Of a DNA stretch of 49,714 nt, positions 1 to 7,474 are shown in pieces. Numbering within the stretch: the first letter of the stretch is position 1; the number at the start of each line of letters is the position of its first letter. The notes beneath the pieces were generated by a model. The model was given only the letters and a program-made list of their open reading frames with translations, was not told where the DNA came from and did no database searches. Position numbers and translations under genes: made by a program. Source of the stretch: Candidatus Omnitrophota bacterium (GTDB taxonomy: Bacteria > Omnitrophota > Gorgyraeia > Velamenicoccales > Velamenicoccaceae); the NCBI GenBank assembly GCA_020052645.1, contig JAGVOQ010000007.1, positions 1 through 49,714 on the forward strand. The letters run 5' to 3'.

Positions 1-7
1 TTCGTCA

Positions 8-53
8 CAGGGCTGGCACGTGATCGCTTCAGCTCTTCCTGCGTGCTGCCCTG
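8..53. repeat. Imperfect inverted repeat
   Basis: The arms at 8-20 and 42-53 are imperfectly complementary (CAGGGC...CACG against CGTG...GCCCTG). A similar unit follows at 77-115, and both contain CACGTGATCGC, so this is probably one repeat family. Since the two tRNA genes read toward it, it could serve as the 3' boundary of the minus-strand operon. No T-run supports an intrinsic terminator. Confidence 0.4.
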
Positions 54-76
54 TAAAATTCACTTTTTTTTCAAAA

Positions 77-115
77 GGCTGACACGTGATCGCCTTGGCG
101 ATTTTACGTGCCGCC
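77..115. repeat. Second copy of the imperfect inverted repeat
   Basis: GGCTGACACGT at the left pairs imperfectly with ACGTGCCGCC at the right around an inner GATCGCC/GGCGAT stem. It shares CACGTGATCGC with the unit at 8-53. The stretch between the two (GTAAAATTCACTTT, 53-66) reappears in reverse complement just upstream of tRNA-Glu near 18459-18472. Confidence 0.4.
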
Positions 116-140
116 CGAAAAAAACTATTTAATTCTACAA

Positions 141-224
141 TGCCGGGAGAGGGACTTGAACCCTCAAGGCCTTGCGACCGACGGATTTTAAGTCCGTTAT
201 GTTTGCCAATTTCATCACCCCGGC
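141..224 (-). tRNA. tRNA-Leu (anticodon TAA)
   Basis: The reverse complement folds as a class II tRNA. The acceptor GCCGGGG pairs with CCCCGGC-like 3' sequence, the anticodon loop lies in GGACTTAAAATCC (TAA), there is a long variable arm, and the T-loop is GGTTCAAGTCC. The discriminator is A. No CCA follows in the genome, unlike tRNA-Cys next to it, so CCA must be added after transcription. Confidence 0.93.
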
Positions 225-261
225 GTTTATTCGAAATCAATTAAATCTCAAAAAATAAAAT

Positions 262-337
262 TGGAGGCGTGGAGCGGATTTGAACCGCTGCATAGAGGTT
301 TTGCAGACCTCTGCCTTAGCCGCTTGGCTACCACGCC
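262..337 (-). tRNA. tRNA-Cys (anticodon GCA)
   Basis: The reverse complement begins GGCGTGG, carries the anticodon loop CTGCAAA (GCA) and the T-arm GCGGTTCAAATCCGC, and ends in T-CCA. The U discriminator is the identity element typical of tRNA-Cys, and CCA is encoded. It lies just beyond the coaC stop codon on the same strand, so it could be co-transcribed with the operon. Confidence 0.94.
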
Positions 338-347
338 ATAAAATCTG

Positions 348-887
348 CTATTTCAAATAGCCTAAAACCGTGCGTACCAACAGATCGATATCGCACATGC
401 GGCCAATAGAAATTTTCCCGCACGCCAAGGGCCCTTTGTCAGGACCGATAAATTTATAGCCTATTTTTTTCAACCGCGCCACATTTTCCTGGTTGATCTT
501 ATTCAAATACATCCTGTCATTCATGGCCGGAGCTAAAACAACAGGAGCCGCTGTCGCAGCCACAACGCATGTCAAAAGATCATCGCATAATCCTGCGGCA
601 AGCTTCGCAATCGTATTCGCCGTCGCCGGAGCGATCAAAACAAGATCCGCGCTTTCAGCCAAACCCACATGTTCTACATCCCAGACATCCTGAACTTCAA
701 ACATATCCTTATACACTTTATTCCCGGAAACAGTTTGCAGTGTGAGTGCGGTTACAAAATGCTCTGCCTCAGGCGTCATGACAACAGTCACATCTACTCC
801 TGTGTCTTTAAGCCTGCGCACTAAATCCGGCGTTTTGTAGGCCGCAATACCGCCCGTGATTCCTAATAAAATTTTCCTGGATTTCAT
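348..887 (-). CDS. coaC: Phosphopantothenoylcysteine decarboxylase (CoaC-only flavoprotein)
   Basis: This 179-residue flavoprotein should decarboxylate 4'-phosphopantothenoylcysteine to 4'-phosphopantetheine in coenzyme A synthesis, using FMN. Visible family motifs are GGIAAYK near residue 11, the FMN-contacting PATANTIAKLA stretch near 87, PAMN near 120 and the substrate-clamp cysteine in GPLACG near 152. In many bacteria CoaC is fused to the synthetase CoaB. Here the frame stops after the decarboxylase domain and tRNA genes follow, so coaB must be encoded elsewhere. The start codon overlaps the rpoZ stop by four bases, suggesting translational coupling. The gmk-rpoZ-coaC order is a common bacterial arrangement and supports the call. 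Other HFCD flavoproteins (Pad1/UbiX) are less likely because of the PAMN and ACG motifs. Confidence 0.85.
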   Translation of the reverse strand: MKSRKILLGITGGIAAYKTPDLVRRLKDTGVDVTVVMTPEAEHFVTALTLQTVSGNKVYKDMFEVQDVWDVEHVGLAESADLVLIAPATANTIAKLAAGLCDDLLTCVVAATAAPVVLAPAMNDRMYLNKINQENVARLKKIGYKFIGPDKGPLACGKISIGRMCDIDLLVRTVLGYLK

Positions 888-1114
888 GCCTCGCTCGTCT
901 TCTCCTCTTTCACCTCGCTACCACTCACCAAACGAAGTTTCCCTAAAGAAATCTCCATCATGGCCAACGTCGTCACTTTTGTATCCGCAGGCACCTCAAT
1001 ATAACGAGGAGCTCCCTCAGCCAGCTCTAAAGCGCGCTTTGAAGCAAGCGTCACCAGTTTGAACAAGCTCCCATTCGACTTATCGATCAACTTCTCCAAC
1101 GGAACGTACGACAT
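884..1114 (-). CDS. rpoZ: RNA polymerase omega subunit
   Basis: This 76-residue protein matches the omega subunit, which helps assemble and stabilise the beta' subunit of RNA polymerase. The core is PLEKLIDKSNGSLFKLV followed by ASKRALELAEGAPRYIEV, the usual helical omega signature. The C-terminus is short, acidic and lysine-rich. It lies 17 bases downstream of gmk and overlaps coaC, in the familiar gmk-rpoZ-coaC cluster. Confidence 0.88.
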   Translation of the reverse strand: MSYVPLEKLIDKSNGSLFKLVTLASKRALELAEGAPRYIEVPADTKVTTLAMMEISLGKLRLVSGSEVKEEKTSEA

Positions 1115-1131
1115 AATTCCCTCGTTTCATT

Positions 1132-1707
1132 TTAGGTTAACAGCGATTTTAATTTTTCCAAAGCCTTGTCAATATGATCATTAACCACCACATGATCATA
1201 TTTTTTACTGTAAGAGAGCTCTATTTTAACACGCTTCAATCTCTTTTCTATCTCTTTTTTATCCTCGGTGCAACGCTTTTTTAACCTCTCGCTTAACGTT
1301 TTTAAATGCGGTGTTTTGATAAAAATAGAAGTCGCCTTTTTACCAAAAAACTTCCTAATTGTTTGGGCGCCTTTTACATCAACACACAAGAGGACGTCTT
1401 TCCCCGCTGCTTGCGCGTCCACAATGATCTGTTTAGGCGTCCCATAATAAAACCCAAAAATATTTTCATATTCCAATAGGGCCTTGCGACGGATCAGGCT
1501 TAAAAATTTCCTTTCACTGACGTGGTGATAATCCCGTCCTTCTCGCTCCCCTGGACGCAAAGCCCTTGTTGTTACAGAAACTGACCTCAAGAGCCTGTTT
1601 TTAAACGCTTTGTCTTTCAAAACCGCTTCACAGAGCGTCGTCTTGCCTGATCCCGAAGGACCGGAAACAATCCAGATCCTAAAAGGCCTACACTCCTCAT
1701 TCGACAT
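1132..1707 (-). CDS. gmk: Guanylate kinase
   Basis: This 191-residue enzyme should phosphorylate GMP to GDP with ATP. The P-loop GPSGSGKTT is at residues 16-24, followed by the GMP-binding region with SVTTRALRPGEREGRDYHHV, where canonical enzymes have SxTTRxPRxGExxGxDYxF. The length matches the family (about 190-210 residues). The start overlaps the end of yicC by 11 bases. Pairing with rpoZ is widespread and may reflect coordination of guanine nucleotides with transcription. Canonical proline in TTRxPR is replaced by leucine here (TTRALRPG), which is a minor variation. Confidence 0.93.
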   Translation of the reverse strand: MSNEECRPFRIWIVSGPSGSGKTTLCEAVLKDKAFKNRLLRSVSVTTRALRPGEREGRDYHHVSERKFLSLIRRKALLEYENIFGFYYGTPKQIIVDAQAAGKDVLLCVDVKGAQTIRKFFGKKATSIFIKTPHLKTLSERLKKRCTEDKKEIEKRLKRVKIELSYSKKYDHVVVNDHIDKALEKLKSLLT

Positions 1708-2518
1708 TCTGAACCTGCTCGCGAATTTTTTCGATTTGATCCTTAACCATGATCACCTGATAAGCGACATGCTTGTCCTGAATCTTGGCGCCTAAAGTAT
1801 TGATTTCCCTCTGAAGCTCCTGCCCGACAAAATCCAAGACCTTACCCTTGGGTTCAATGGTCTTCATCTGTTTTAAAAAGCTCTTCAAATGAAAATCAAT
1901 GCGCGTCAATTCTTCCGACACATCCGTCGAACGTAGAAAACTTTCAAATTCTTCCGCGACGAGAGCCTTCTTCTTTTCACTTCTGGTCCGAGCCACAATT
2001 TTTTTAATCGAAACGATATGTGTTGCGATATACCGGATACGCTGTGATAGATCTAATGCCAAAGCCTGCCCCTCACGCTTTCTCATGTTGATAAGCTTAA
2101 CCAAAGCTTCTCCCATCGCTTTTTTTAAACAGACTTCCCGCTCCTCTATTTTCAATTCATCTTTTTTGGAGCTGATAACACCCGGCAGGTTAATCAAATC
2201 AGAAACATGCAGAGGCTCGTCAAGCTTTAGCTTCTTTTTTGTCTTTTCCATAACAGTAAAATACTTCGCCATCAAAGCTTCGTTAAGAACCACAACGTCC
2301 GGCGATTCATTCATATGAACGATAGTGATATTGATGCGGCCTCTTTTTATTTTTGTCTGGATTTTCGAACGAAAGAACGCTTCGAGATAATCAATCCCCA
2401 AGGGCAGATGAAACATAGTTTCAAAATATTTATGATTGACTGATTTTAGCGTAACAAGAAACCTCTCGCCTTTCTTCTCAGTCTGCGCCTGTCCAAATCC
2501 TGTCATTGAAATCATCAT
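1697..2518 (-). CDS. yicC: YicC family endoribonuclease
   Basis: The 273-residue product begins MMISMTGFGQA, the near-invariant YicC N-terminus, and ends with the family's C-terminal DUF1732 segment (VGQELQREINTLGAKIQD, then a VKDQIEKIREQVQN tail). YicC proteins are reported as oligomeric endoribonucleases that affect small-RNA and mRNA turnover. I place the start at the ATG overlapping the ndk stop (ATGA). A GTG two codons upstream is also in frame. The middle part is rich in lysine and predicted helical. The neighbours gmk and rpoZ downstream match the common yicC-gmk-rpoZ order. Confidence 0.88.
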   Translation of the reverse strand: MMISMTGFGQAQTEKKGERFLVTLKSVNHKYFETMFHLPLGIDYLEAFFRSKIQTKIKRGRINITIVHMNESPDVVVLNEALMAKYFTVMEKTKKKLKLDEPLHVSDLINLPGVISSKKDELKIEEREVCLKKAMGEALVKLINMRKREGQALALDLSQRIRYIATHIVSIKKIVARTRSEKKKALVAEEFESFLRSTDVSEELTRIDFHLKSFLKQMKTIEPKGKVLDFVGQELQREINTLGAKIQDKHVAYQVIMVKDQIEKIREQVQNVE

Positions 2519-3018
2519 GTCCACGACCTTTTCTCAACTGTTTCAACAACGATTTGCGTCGGATACAAATCCACGATAATCTCGTCCGGTTGAAACCATA
2601 ATTTAATTTCCCTGTCGGCATCGGCGACATTGGCCGAAACATGAATGCAGTTTTCATACACCCCGCGCGTCGTGATGCGTCCATAGGAACCACGGATCGA
2701 TACCGGGTCAGCCTCTTCGGGATTTGTCGCGCCAGCCAAAGCACGGCACTTCACGGCAGCGCCTTCCCCGTAATACACCAGGGCCATGACTTTGCGCCGG
2801 TCATGATACTCGCCCATCAAATACTGAAGGACGTCTTCAAAAAAAGGCTTCTCTTTCAAATGTTGATAATGGACTGCGGCCAACGCATGAGAAACCCTGA
2901 CCATCTTAGCAGCAACAATCTCAAGCTTTGTTTCAGAGAGACGCGTTAAAATATTCCCAGTCAAAGATTTTTTTAACCCGTCGGGCTTAATCAAAATTAG
3001 CGTTGCTTCCATAGCCAT
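2515..3018 (-). CDS. ndk: Nucleoside-diphosphate kinase
   Basis: This 167-residue enzyme transfers the gamma phosphate of NTPs to NDPs through a phosphohistidine. The N-terminus TLILIKPDGLKKSLTG contains the conserved KPDG. The region ATNPEEADPVSIRGSYG corresponds to the usual AxPGTIRGDFG, and ENCIHVSAN carries the catalytic histidine. Bacterial enzymes usually read NxxHGSDS there, so the G-to-V and D-to-N changes beside the histidine are unusual. The protein is also longer than typical bacterial NDK (about 140), with an insert around residues 70-95. The first ATG is preceded by GGAGGATGATTT, which fits a ribosome binding site. The gene overlaps yicC by four bases. Confidence 0.86.
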   Translation of the reverse strand: MAMEATLILIKPDGLKKSLTGNILTRLSETKLEIVAAKMVRVSHALAAVHYQHLKEKPFFEDVLQYLMGEYHDRRKVMALVYYGEGAAVKCRALAGATNPEEADPVSIRGSYGRITTRGVYENCIHVSANVADADREIKLWFQPDEIIVDLYPTQIVVETVEKRSWT

Positions 3019-3034
3019 AAATCATCCTCCGTTT

Positions 3035-3925
3035 TCAACCACGCTTTAAAATTTTTAAAATTCTCTCTCTGTCTTCATTAGAATAGTATTCGATCTCTAT
3101 CTTGCCGCGTTTTTTAAAAGCGAATATTTTAACCTTTGTACCAAAAACCTTTTGCAGTTGATTTTCCAAATCAGCAACATAAGGATCTTTATCTTTTGCG
3201 ATCTTTTTTTTCTTTAGCGAAGTAACATTGTGCGATTGTATATACGTCTCTAACTCTCTGACAGACAACGACTTAGACAAAACCAACTGAGTGAGCTTAA
3301 TCTGCTGGGGGATATTATCTAAACTCAAAAGCGCTTTGCCGTGCCCGAAAGATAAACGGCCACTAGAAATCATTTTCTGGATCTCAAGCGGCAAATTTAA
3401 AAGACGAAGCGTATTAGCAACGGTCGTGCGATCTTTACTAACCGCCTGGGCGATAGCTTCCTGTGTTAACGAAAATTCGTTGACCAATCTTTGAAAAGCC
3501 TTGGCCTCTTCCATCGCGTTTAACTCCTGACGCTGAATATTTTCGACGATGGAAAGCACAAGGGCTTCCTTATCGTCGACGTTGCGAATCACAACAGGAA
3601 TGCGATCCAGCTTTAATTGACAGGCCGCGCGGAACCTGCGTTCTCCGGCGATGATTTCATATTTATCGCCAATCTTGCGCGCCAGAATCGGAGCAAGCAC
3701 TCCCTTTTCTTTAACAGAAGCTACCAGCTCTTTCAATTGATCTTCGTTAAAATCTTGACGAGGTTGAAATTTATTGGGAACGAGTTTATGCATTTCTACA
3801 TACAGAACGCCTTTTTCTGGATTAGCCCCTGACTCAAAAGGAATCTCTTTCCTTAAAACTTCCTCGATATGATTGCCTGAAGAAATCAACGCGGACAATC
3901 CTCTGCCCAATGCTTTTTTTTCCAT
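3035..3925 (-). CDS. parB: ParB/Spo0J chromosome partitioning protein
   Basis: This 296-residue CTP-dependent DNA clamp nucleates on parS and works with ParA to segregate the origin. It starts with the short ParA-contacting tail KKALGRGLSALIS. The N-terminal CTPase domain contains NKFQPRQDF and the GERRFRA motif (about residues 115-122), followed by ENIQRQELNAMEEA. The central HTH runs near SLTQEAIAQAVSKDRTTVANTLRLLNL (described here in parts: TQEAIAQAV, then TVANTLRLL). A basic C-terminal dimerisation domain follows. It lies 21 bases after parA. Candidate parS-like repeats are upstream at 5246-5297. Confidence 0.94.
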   Translation of the reverse strand: MEKKALGRGLSALISSGNHIEEVLRKEIPFESGANPEKGVLYVEMHKLVPNKFQPRQDFNEDQLKELVASVKEKGVLAPILARKIGDKYEIIAGERRFRAACQLKLDRIPVVIRNVDDKEALVLSIVENIQRQELNAMEEAKAFQRLVNEFSLTQEAIAQAVSKDRTTVANTLRLLNLPLEIQKMISSGRLSFGHGKALLSLDNIPQQIKLTQLVLSKSLSVRELETYIQSHNVTSLKKKKIAKDKDPYVADLENQLQKVFGTKVKIFAFKKRGKIEIEYYSNEDRERILKILKRG

Positions 3926-3946
3926 AGCCTCTCCTTAAAATAATAT

Positions 3947-4753
3947 TTAAGCGGTTGATTCTTCCTGTTGAACTTCAAGTTGTGGCTCAGGGTTGATCTG
4001 GCCTAAAATTTCTTTGGCTAACGCCCCGTATTTTTGAGCACCAATAGAATTTTTATCATATTGATAAATCGATTTCCCAAATCCGGGCGCTTCAGACAAA
4101 CGTATGCTGCGCGGGATAATTGTTTCGAATACCCTATCTTGGAAAAAACTTCGCGTCTCTTTAATAACTTCAGAAGTCAGGTTCGTCCTAAAATCAGCCA
4201 TGGTCAACAACACACCTTCAATTTTTAAACTTGGATTAAGATTATCGCGGATAAGATTAATGGTCTTTGTTAGCTGACCCAACCCCTCTAGCGCATAATA
4301 TTCACACTGAACAGGAATTAGTACGGAACTCGCTGCTACCAAAGAGTTTAGAGTAAGTATACCCAACGATGGCGGACAATCTAAAAGAATATAATCAAAA
4401 TCATTTCGTATTTTTTCTATAGCGCCATGAAGCTTCTGTTCTCTTTGTGCGGTTTCAACAAGCTCAACCTCAGCACCGATTAAATCAATATTGGAAGGAA
4501 TTAGTTTTAGATTCTCAATTTCAGTTTTTATAATAACATCCTGGGCAGACGCTTGGTTGATCAAAATATCATAAAGAGATTTTTCAATCGTATTTTTATC
4601 TATGCCCAAACCACTTGTTGAGTTTCCTTGAGGATCAGCATCGATTAACAATACCCTAGAACCTTCAACAGCCAAGAATACAGAAAGATTAATAGCTGTT
4701 GTCGTCTTCCCTGTCCCGCCTTTTTGATTACAGATAGCTATAACTTTAGACAT
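3947..4753 (-). CDS. parA: ParA/Soj chromosome partitioning ATPase
   Basis: This 268-residue ATPase has the deviant Walker A motif KGGTGKTTT at residues 10-18, the switch I/Walker A' segment LLIDADPQGN near residue 36, and Walker B YILLDCPPSLG near residue 121. It binds DNA non-specifically in the ATP state and moves ParB-parS complexes. The length and the lack of an N-terminal HTH indicate the chromosomal (Soj) type. The start codon overlaps the end of the upstream homing endonuclease by eight bases. That is odd, because rsmG usually occupies the upstream position. Confidence 0.94.
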   Translation of the reverse strand: MSKVIAICNQKGGTGKTTTAINLSVFLAVEGSRVLLIDADPQGNSTSGLGIDKNTIEKSLYDILINQASAQDVIIKTEIENLKLIPSNIDLIGAEVELVETAQREQKLHGAIEKIRNDFDYILLDCPPSLGILTLNSLVAASSVLIPVQCEYYALEGLGQLTKTINLIRDNLNPSLKIEGVLLTMADFRTNLTSEVIKETRSFFQDRVFETIIPRSIRLSEAPGFGKSIYQYDKNSIGAQKYGALAKEILGQINPEPQLEVQQEESTA

Positions 4754-5246
4754 TCTTTACTCTTTGCTTAAAAGCACGGCTTTTTTGATTTAGACCAGAC
4801 AGCTTTTCAGAAAAGATTTTAAATTTGTCGTCGCTACAATTAGTATAATATTCAAGCTTATACTGGACCATTTCTTTCCAGGCATTATAAGCTTCTTTCT
4901 TTTTGCTTTGCAAGGGAAATTTATCAAAGTGCTCGATGATCCTGGGCAGCTCGCTCTGACGGCAAACCCTAAAATAAACATTTGGCCTGGTATGCCCGCT
5001 ATTTTTTGTAGGAAGCTGTTCTTTACGCCAATAAATTTTACCAATACTGCCAAAATATTTCTGAATTTTCTCGAGGATGTCTCTATTGTCTTCTCTTTGA
5101 GTAATCGAAAAATACATCGAAAAAGCATTCCCTGACCTGCTGAATGTAAAAGCCGCCTCCCCGTCAGAAAACCCTGTAACAAACCATGGATCTATATCTG
5201 GGATTGAGCCAATCAATTCTTCCTTGATATCTGTTTTATCTTTCAT
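4746..5246 (-). CDS. Free-standing LAGLIDADG homing endonuclease-like protein
   Basis: The 166-residue protein carries one LAGLIDADG-type helix, WFVTGFSDGEAAF, at about residues 21-33. This resembles the WFVxGFxDGEGxF variant of the LAGLIDADG_1 family found in group I introns. A second region, NVYFRVCRQSELPRIIEHF, fits the DNA-binding saddle. A single motif suggests that a homodimer cuts a pseudo-palindromic site. It is not inside an intron or intein; it sits in the replication-region operon between jag and parA and overlaps parA by eight bases. Its start ATG directly follows a 17-bp repeat whose GGGGA could act as its ribosome binding site. It may be a selfish gene, or a domesticated DNA-binding protein such as a WhiA-like regulator. 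The acidic D and E of the motif are present, so catalysis is possible. Confidence 0.72.
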   Translation of the reverse strand: MKDKTDIKEELIGSIPDIDPWFVTGFSDGEAAFTFSRSGNAFSMYFSITQREDNRDILEKIQKYFGSIGKIYWRKEQLPTKNSGHTRPNVYFRVCRQSELPRIIEHFDKFPLQSKKKEAYNAWKEMVQYKLEYYTNCSDDKFKIFSEKLSGLNQKSRAFKQRVKNV

Positions 5247-5262
5247 GTTTCCCCGTAGAACA
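5246..5262. repeat. 17-bp direct repeat, copy 1 (parS-like)
   Basis: TGTTTCCCCGTAGAACA here and TGTTTCCCCGTGGAACA at 5281-5297 differ at one base. The reverse complement TGTTCCACGGGGAAACA resembles the bacterial parS consensus (TGTTNCACGTGNAACA) but has one extra central base and an imperfect dyad. The spacing between copies is 35 bp, and parA/parB are immediately downstream. It could be a divergent parS site or an operator. Confidence 0.45.
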
Positions 5263-5280
5263 TTGTTCAGCTATGCACAA

Positions 5281-5297
5281 TGTTTCCCCGTGGAACA
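5281..5297. repeat. 17-bp direct repeat, copy 2 (parS-like)
   Basis: This is the second copy of the unit at 5246-5262. Between the copies, ACATTGT (5260-5266) and ACAATGT (5277-5283) form an additional inverted repeat, so the block could bind a dimeric protein or form a hairpin in the leader of the homing endonuclease gene. Confidence 0.45.
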
Positions 5298-5320
5298 TTC
5301 TACCAAATCAACAAAAAAAA

Positions 5321-5536
5321 TCAAGCTTTTTTCTTTAAAGAAGCAGCTATAATAGTGGCCCTTACTCTGGCAGGACGCGCACCTTCCATTCCAAACAACC
5401 CCCTGCTCTCTTCAGATAAAACCTTAATTTTAATCTGGCTTTTCGGAACCTTTAAAAGAATTATGGCCTTTTTAACAGCCTCTTCAACAGTCCCTCCTTC
5501 AACCTCAACCTCTATTTTGCCTTTGATATTTTCCAT
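5321..5536 (-). CDS. Stand-alone Jag/KhpB N-terminal domain protein
   Basis: The 71-residue product matches the Jag_N domain: VEVEGGTVEEAVKKAI then KVLSEESRGLFGMEGARPARVR, with the diagnostic GLFG. Full-length Jag (KhpB) carries KH and R3H RNA-binding domains after this. Here translation stops after ASLKKKA and no KH or R3H sequence follows before the homing endonuclease gene. It overlaps the 3' end of yidC by 25 bases, the usual jag position. Either the domain works alone in a YidC-linked role, or the remainder was lost, perhaps when the endonuclease gene arrived. Confidence 0.75.
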   Translation of the reverse strand: MENIKGKIEVEVEGGTVEEAVKKAIILLKVPKSQIKIKVLSEESRGLFGMEGARPARVRATIIAASLKKKA

Positions 5537-7104
5537 TGAAAGAGAAACATTAATAAACTATTAATAGACCAGTACAGGACTAATCCTGAAGACATCTTGT
5601 AAAAAAGAACACCAAAGATAACAGGCATAAGCATAGTCATTATCTTTTGCTGCTGTTCCATTTCCGGGGAAGAACTTGCGGGTTTAACGGTGAATTTTTG
5701 CTGGAAAAACATAATAATAGCCATCAGAATAGGCAAAATATTAAAATCATTCCCGATAAATGGTATATTTTGATTGAAAACAAATAATCTGTCAGGTTCT
5801 GAAAGATCTTTGATCCACAAGAATGAAGCACCTTTTAGGCTGATAAATCTCATAAGAAGCTGGTAGAGCGCAAAAAATACAGGTATCTGCAAAATCATGG
5901 GCAAACATCCTGCAAATGGATTTGCTTTCTCCCGCTTATACAACTCCATTATTTCAATATTTAATTTCTTAGGATTGTCTTTATATTTAATTTTTAACTC
6001 TTCCATTTTGGGAGCAAGAGCCTGCATCTTTTTCATGGATACCATGCTTTTCAAAGAAAGAGGGAAGAGGACAATATAAACAAGAATCGTAACCAGTAAA
6101 ATTGCTAAACCCCAGCTATTGCTTAACTTATGAAAAAACCGAAGACAAACAAGGAGAACCTTGGAGATAGAATCAAAAAATCCATAATTGATGATTTGTT
6201 CGGTTCCATTGCTAAAATCTTTTATGCGCTTTTCTTCTTGAGGGCCTAAATAAATCTTGTAGACGTCTTCAATGCTTGACTCACCTTTTGGAATTGATCT
6301 TTGAGGCACCACCAGGGATAAGGTGACAATTTTATCAAGAAATTCTACATCTGCTTTATTTACAAATAGTTCTGGAACAACAATTGAACAAAAATACCGA
6401 TCGCGCAATCCAATCCACTGAATACGGCCATCTAAGGAGTAATTATTTTTCTGGCCTAAAACAGGTTTTCTAACCACTAGGTCTTTGGCAAGGGAACAGA
6501 TCTCAAAATACCTTTGATCCATAGGATCCTTCTGCTCCAAAGGATTGGCAGACCCAGCTGAAATTATATAACTATTTATACTAGAACCATTTACGTTATA
6601 AAAAACGACTGTTAACTCCAGAGAATTGTCTGATTTAATCCGAAAAACCTTTTTTAGAGAAGATCCGTCTTCAAAGGTATACTCAAAAGAAACTCCCCGA
6701 GGAAGCTCAACAGTCTTAAAAACGATCTCTGACCACTCTTTAATAATTCCTATATTTTTAAAAGCAAGGGGGAATTTACGTTCTTTGTCAAAACCTTCGG
6801 CTAAATAGCCTCCGCGCTTTGAAAATTTTAGCTCCAAGCCATCCGTATTTATTTTATATAAGTCCTTTTCTTCCAATACATTAGAAACACATTGTTCAGC
6901 TGGAGCCGGTTTTTCTATAGGCTTTCCAACCAAAACTGAAGCATCTGGATTGATATTTTCCGCTTGACCCGAAATTGCTTGCGAATTATTTAGATAAGCT
7001 GTAACATTTTTATTTTCAACAGGATACAGTTTTTTAGCAACCGAGGAATAGGCAGCGAGAAACAAAAATGAAATCGTTATAGCTAAAATCAGTCGTTTAT
7101 CCAT
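5512..7104 (-). CDS. yidC: Membrane protein insertase YidC
   Basis: This 530-residue protein inserts and folds inner-membrane proteins, alone or with SecYEG. An N-terminal anchor (about residues 4-20) precedes a large periplasmic beta domain (about 60-300), the Gram-negative arrangement. The conserved C-terminal insertase core follows from about residue 330, with the cytoplasmic helical hairpin MVSMKKMQALAPKMEELK and the NPFAGCLPMILQIPVFFALY membrane segment. The short C-terminal tail lacks a long basic extension. It lies between yidD and jag, the canonical order, and its Gram-negative architecture indicates a two-membrane cell. Confidence 0.95.
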   Translation of the reverse strand: MDKRLILAITISFLFLAAYSSVAKKLYPVENKNVTAYLNNSQAISGQAENINPDASVLVGKPIEKPAPAEQCVSNVLEEKDLYKINTDGLELKFSKRGGYLAEGFDKERKFPLAFKNIGIIKEWSEIVFKTVELPRGVSFEYTFEDGSSLKKVFRIKSDNSLELTVVFYNVNGSSINSYIISAGSANPLEQKDPMDQRYFEICSLAKDLVVRKPVLGQKNNYSLDGRIQWIGLRDRYFCSIVVPELFVNKADVEFLDKIVTLSLVVPQRSIPKGESSIEDVYKIYLGPQEEKRIKDFSNGTEQIINYGFFDSISKVLLVCLRFFHKLSNSWGLAILLVTILVYIVLFPLSLKSMVSMKKMQALAPKMEELKIKYKDNPKKLNIEIMELYKREKANPFAGCLPMILQIPVFFALYQLLMRFISLKGASFLWIKDLSEPDRLFVFNQNIPFIGNDFNILPILMAIIMFFQQKFTVKPASSSPEMEQQQKIMTMLMPVIFGVLFYKMSSGLVLYWSINSLLMFLFQWKISKAK

Positions 7105-7113
7105 AAGAATGTT

Positions 7114-7323
7114 TTATTTAACAGGGTCAAAACCGCCCTTGCTAAAAGGATGGCATCTTGCGATCCTTTTTAAACCTAGGAAGCTGCCTTTAAATATGCC
7201 GTGAACAACAATTGCTTCGGCTAAGTAGGAAGAGCAGGAAGGCGTAAATCTGCAACATGAGGGCATAAAAGGAGATATAATCCTCTTATAAAATTTTATT
7301 AACCCAACAAGCGCTTGTTTCAT
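7114..7323 (-). CDS. yidD: Membrane protein insertion efficiency factor YidD
   Basis: The 69-residue product has the YidD signature: [20 protein letters not shown], then [27 protein letters not shown] at the end. It is a small amphipathic membrane-associated protein thought to assist YidC. I prefer the ATG at 7323, preceded by AGG in the overlapping rpmH end, over an in-frame GTG at 7335. The usual rnpA gene between rpmH and yidD is missing: the rpmH stop lies only four bases before this start. Confidence 0.92.
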   Translation of the reverse strand: MKQALVGLIKFYKRIISPFMPSCCRFTPSCSSYLAEAIVVHGIFKGSFLGLKRIARCHPFSKGGFDPVK

Positions 7324-7327
7324 TCGC

Positions 7328-7465
7328 CTAAACACTGAGTTTGCGTCTGCCTTTTTGGCGTCTGGATTTTATTACGTCTCGACCGCCTTTTGTCTTCATC
7401 CGACGACGAAAACCATGCTTGCGCTTGCCTACAATATGAGTTGGTGTCTTTAAATGAAATTTCAT
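7328..7465 (-). CDS. rpmH: Ribosomal protein bL34
   Basis: This 45-residue, very basic protein reads [19 protein letters not shown] and continues [20 protein letters not shown], ending RRKLSV. This is the bL34 family of the large ribosomal subunit. The strong promoter on the minus strand (-35 TTGACT 7502-7497, -10 TATAAT 7480-7475) places the likely transcription start only a few bases from the ATG. No Shine-Dalgarno sequence is seen, so the mRNA may be nearly leaderless. Confidence 0.95.
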   Translation of the reverse strand: MKFHLKTPTHIVGKRKHGFRRRMKTKGGRDVIKSRRQKGRRKLSV

Positions 7466-7474
7466 AGTTCAGAG

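Noticed and set aside
493-693. Plus-strand open frame inside coaC
   Set aside because: It is antisense to a confident gene, has no family pattern and no ribosome binding site.
4790-5182. Second open frame on the minus strand within the homing endonuclease gene
   Set aside because: It overlaps the LAGLIDADG gene in another frame and has no coherent domain.
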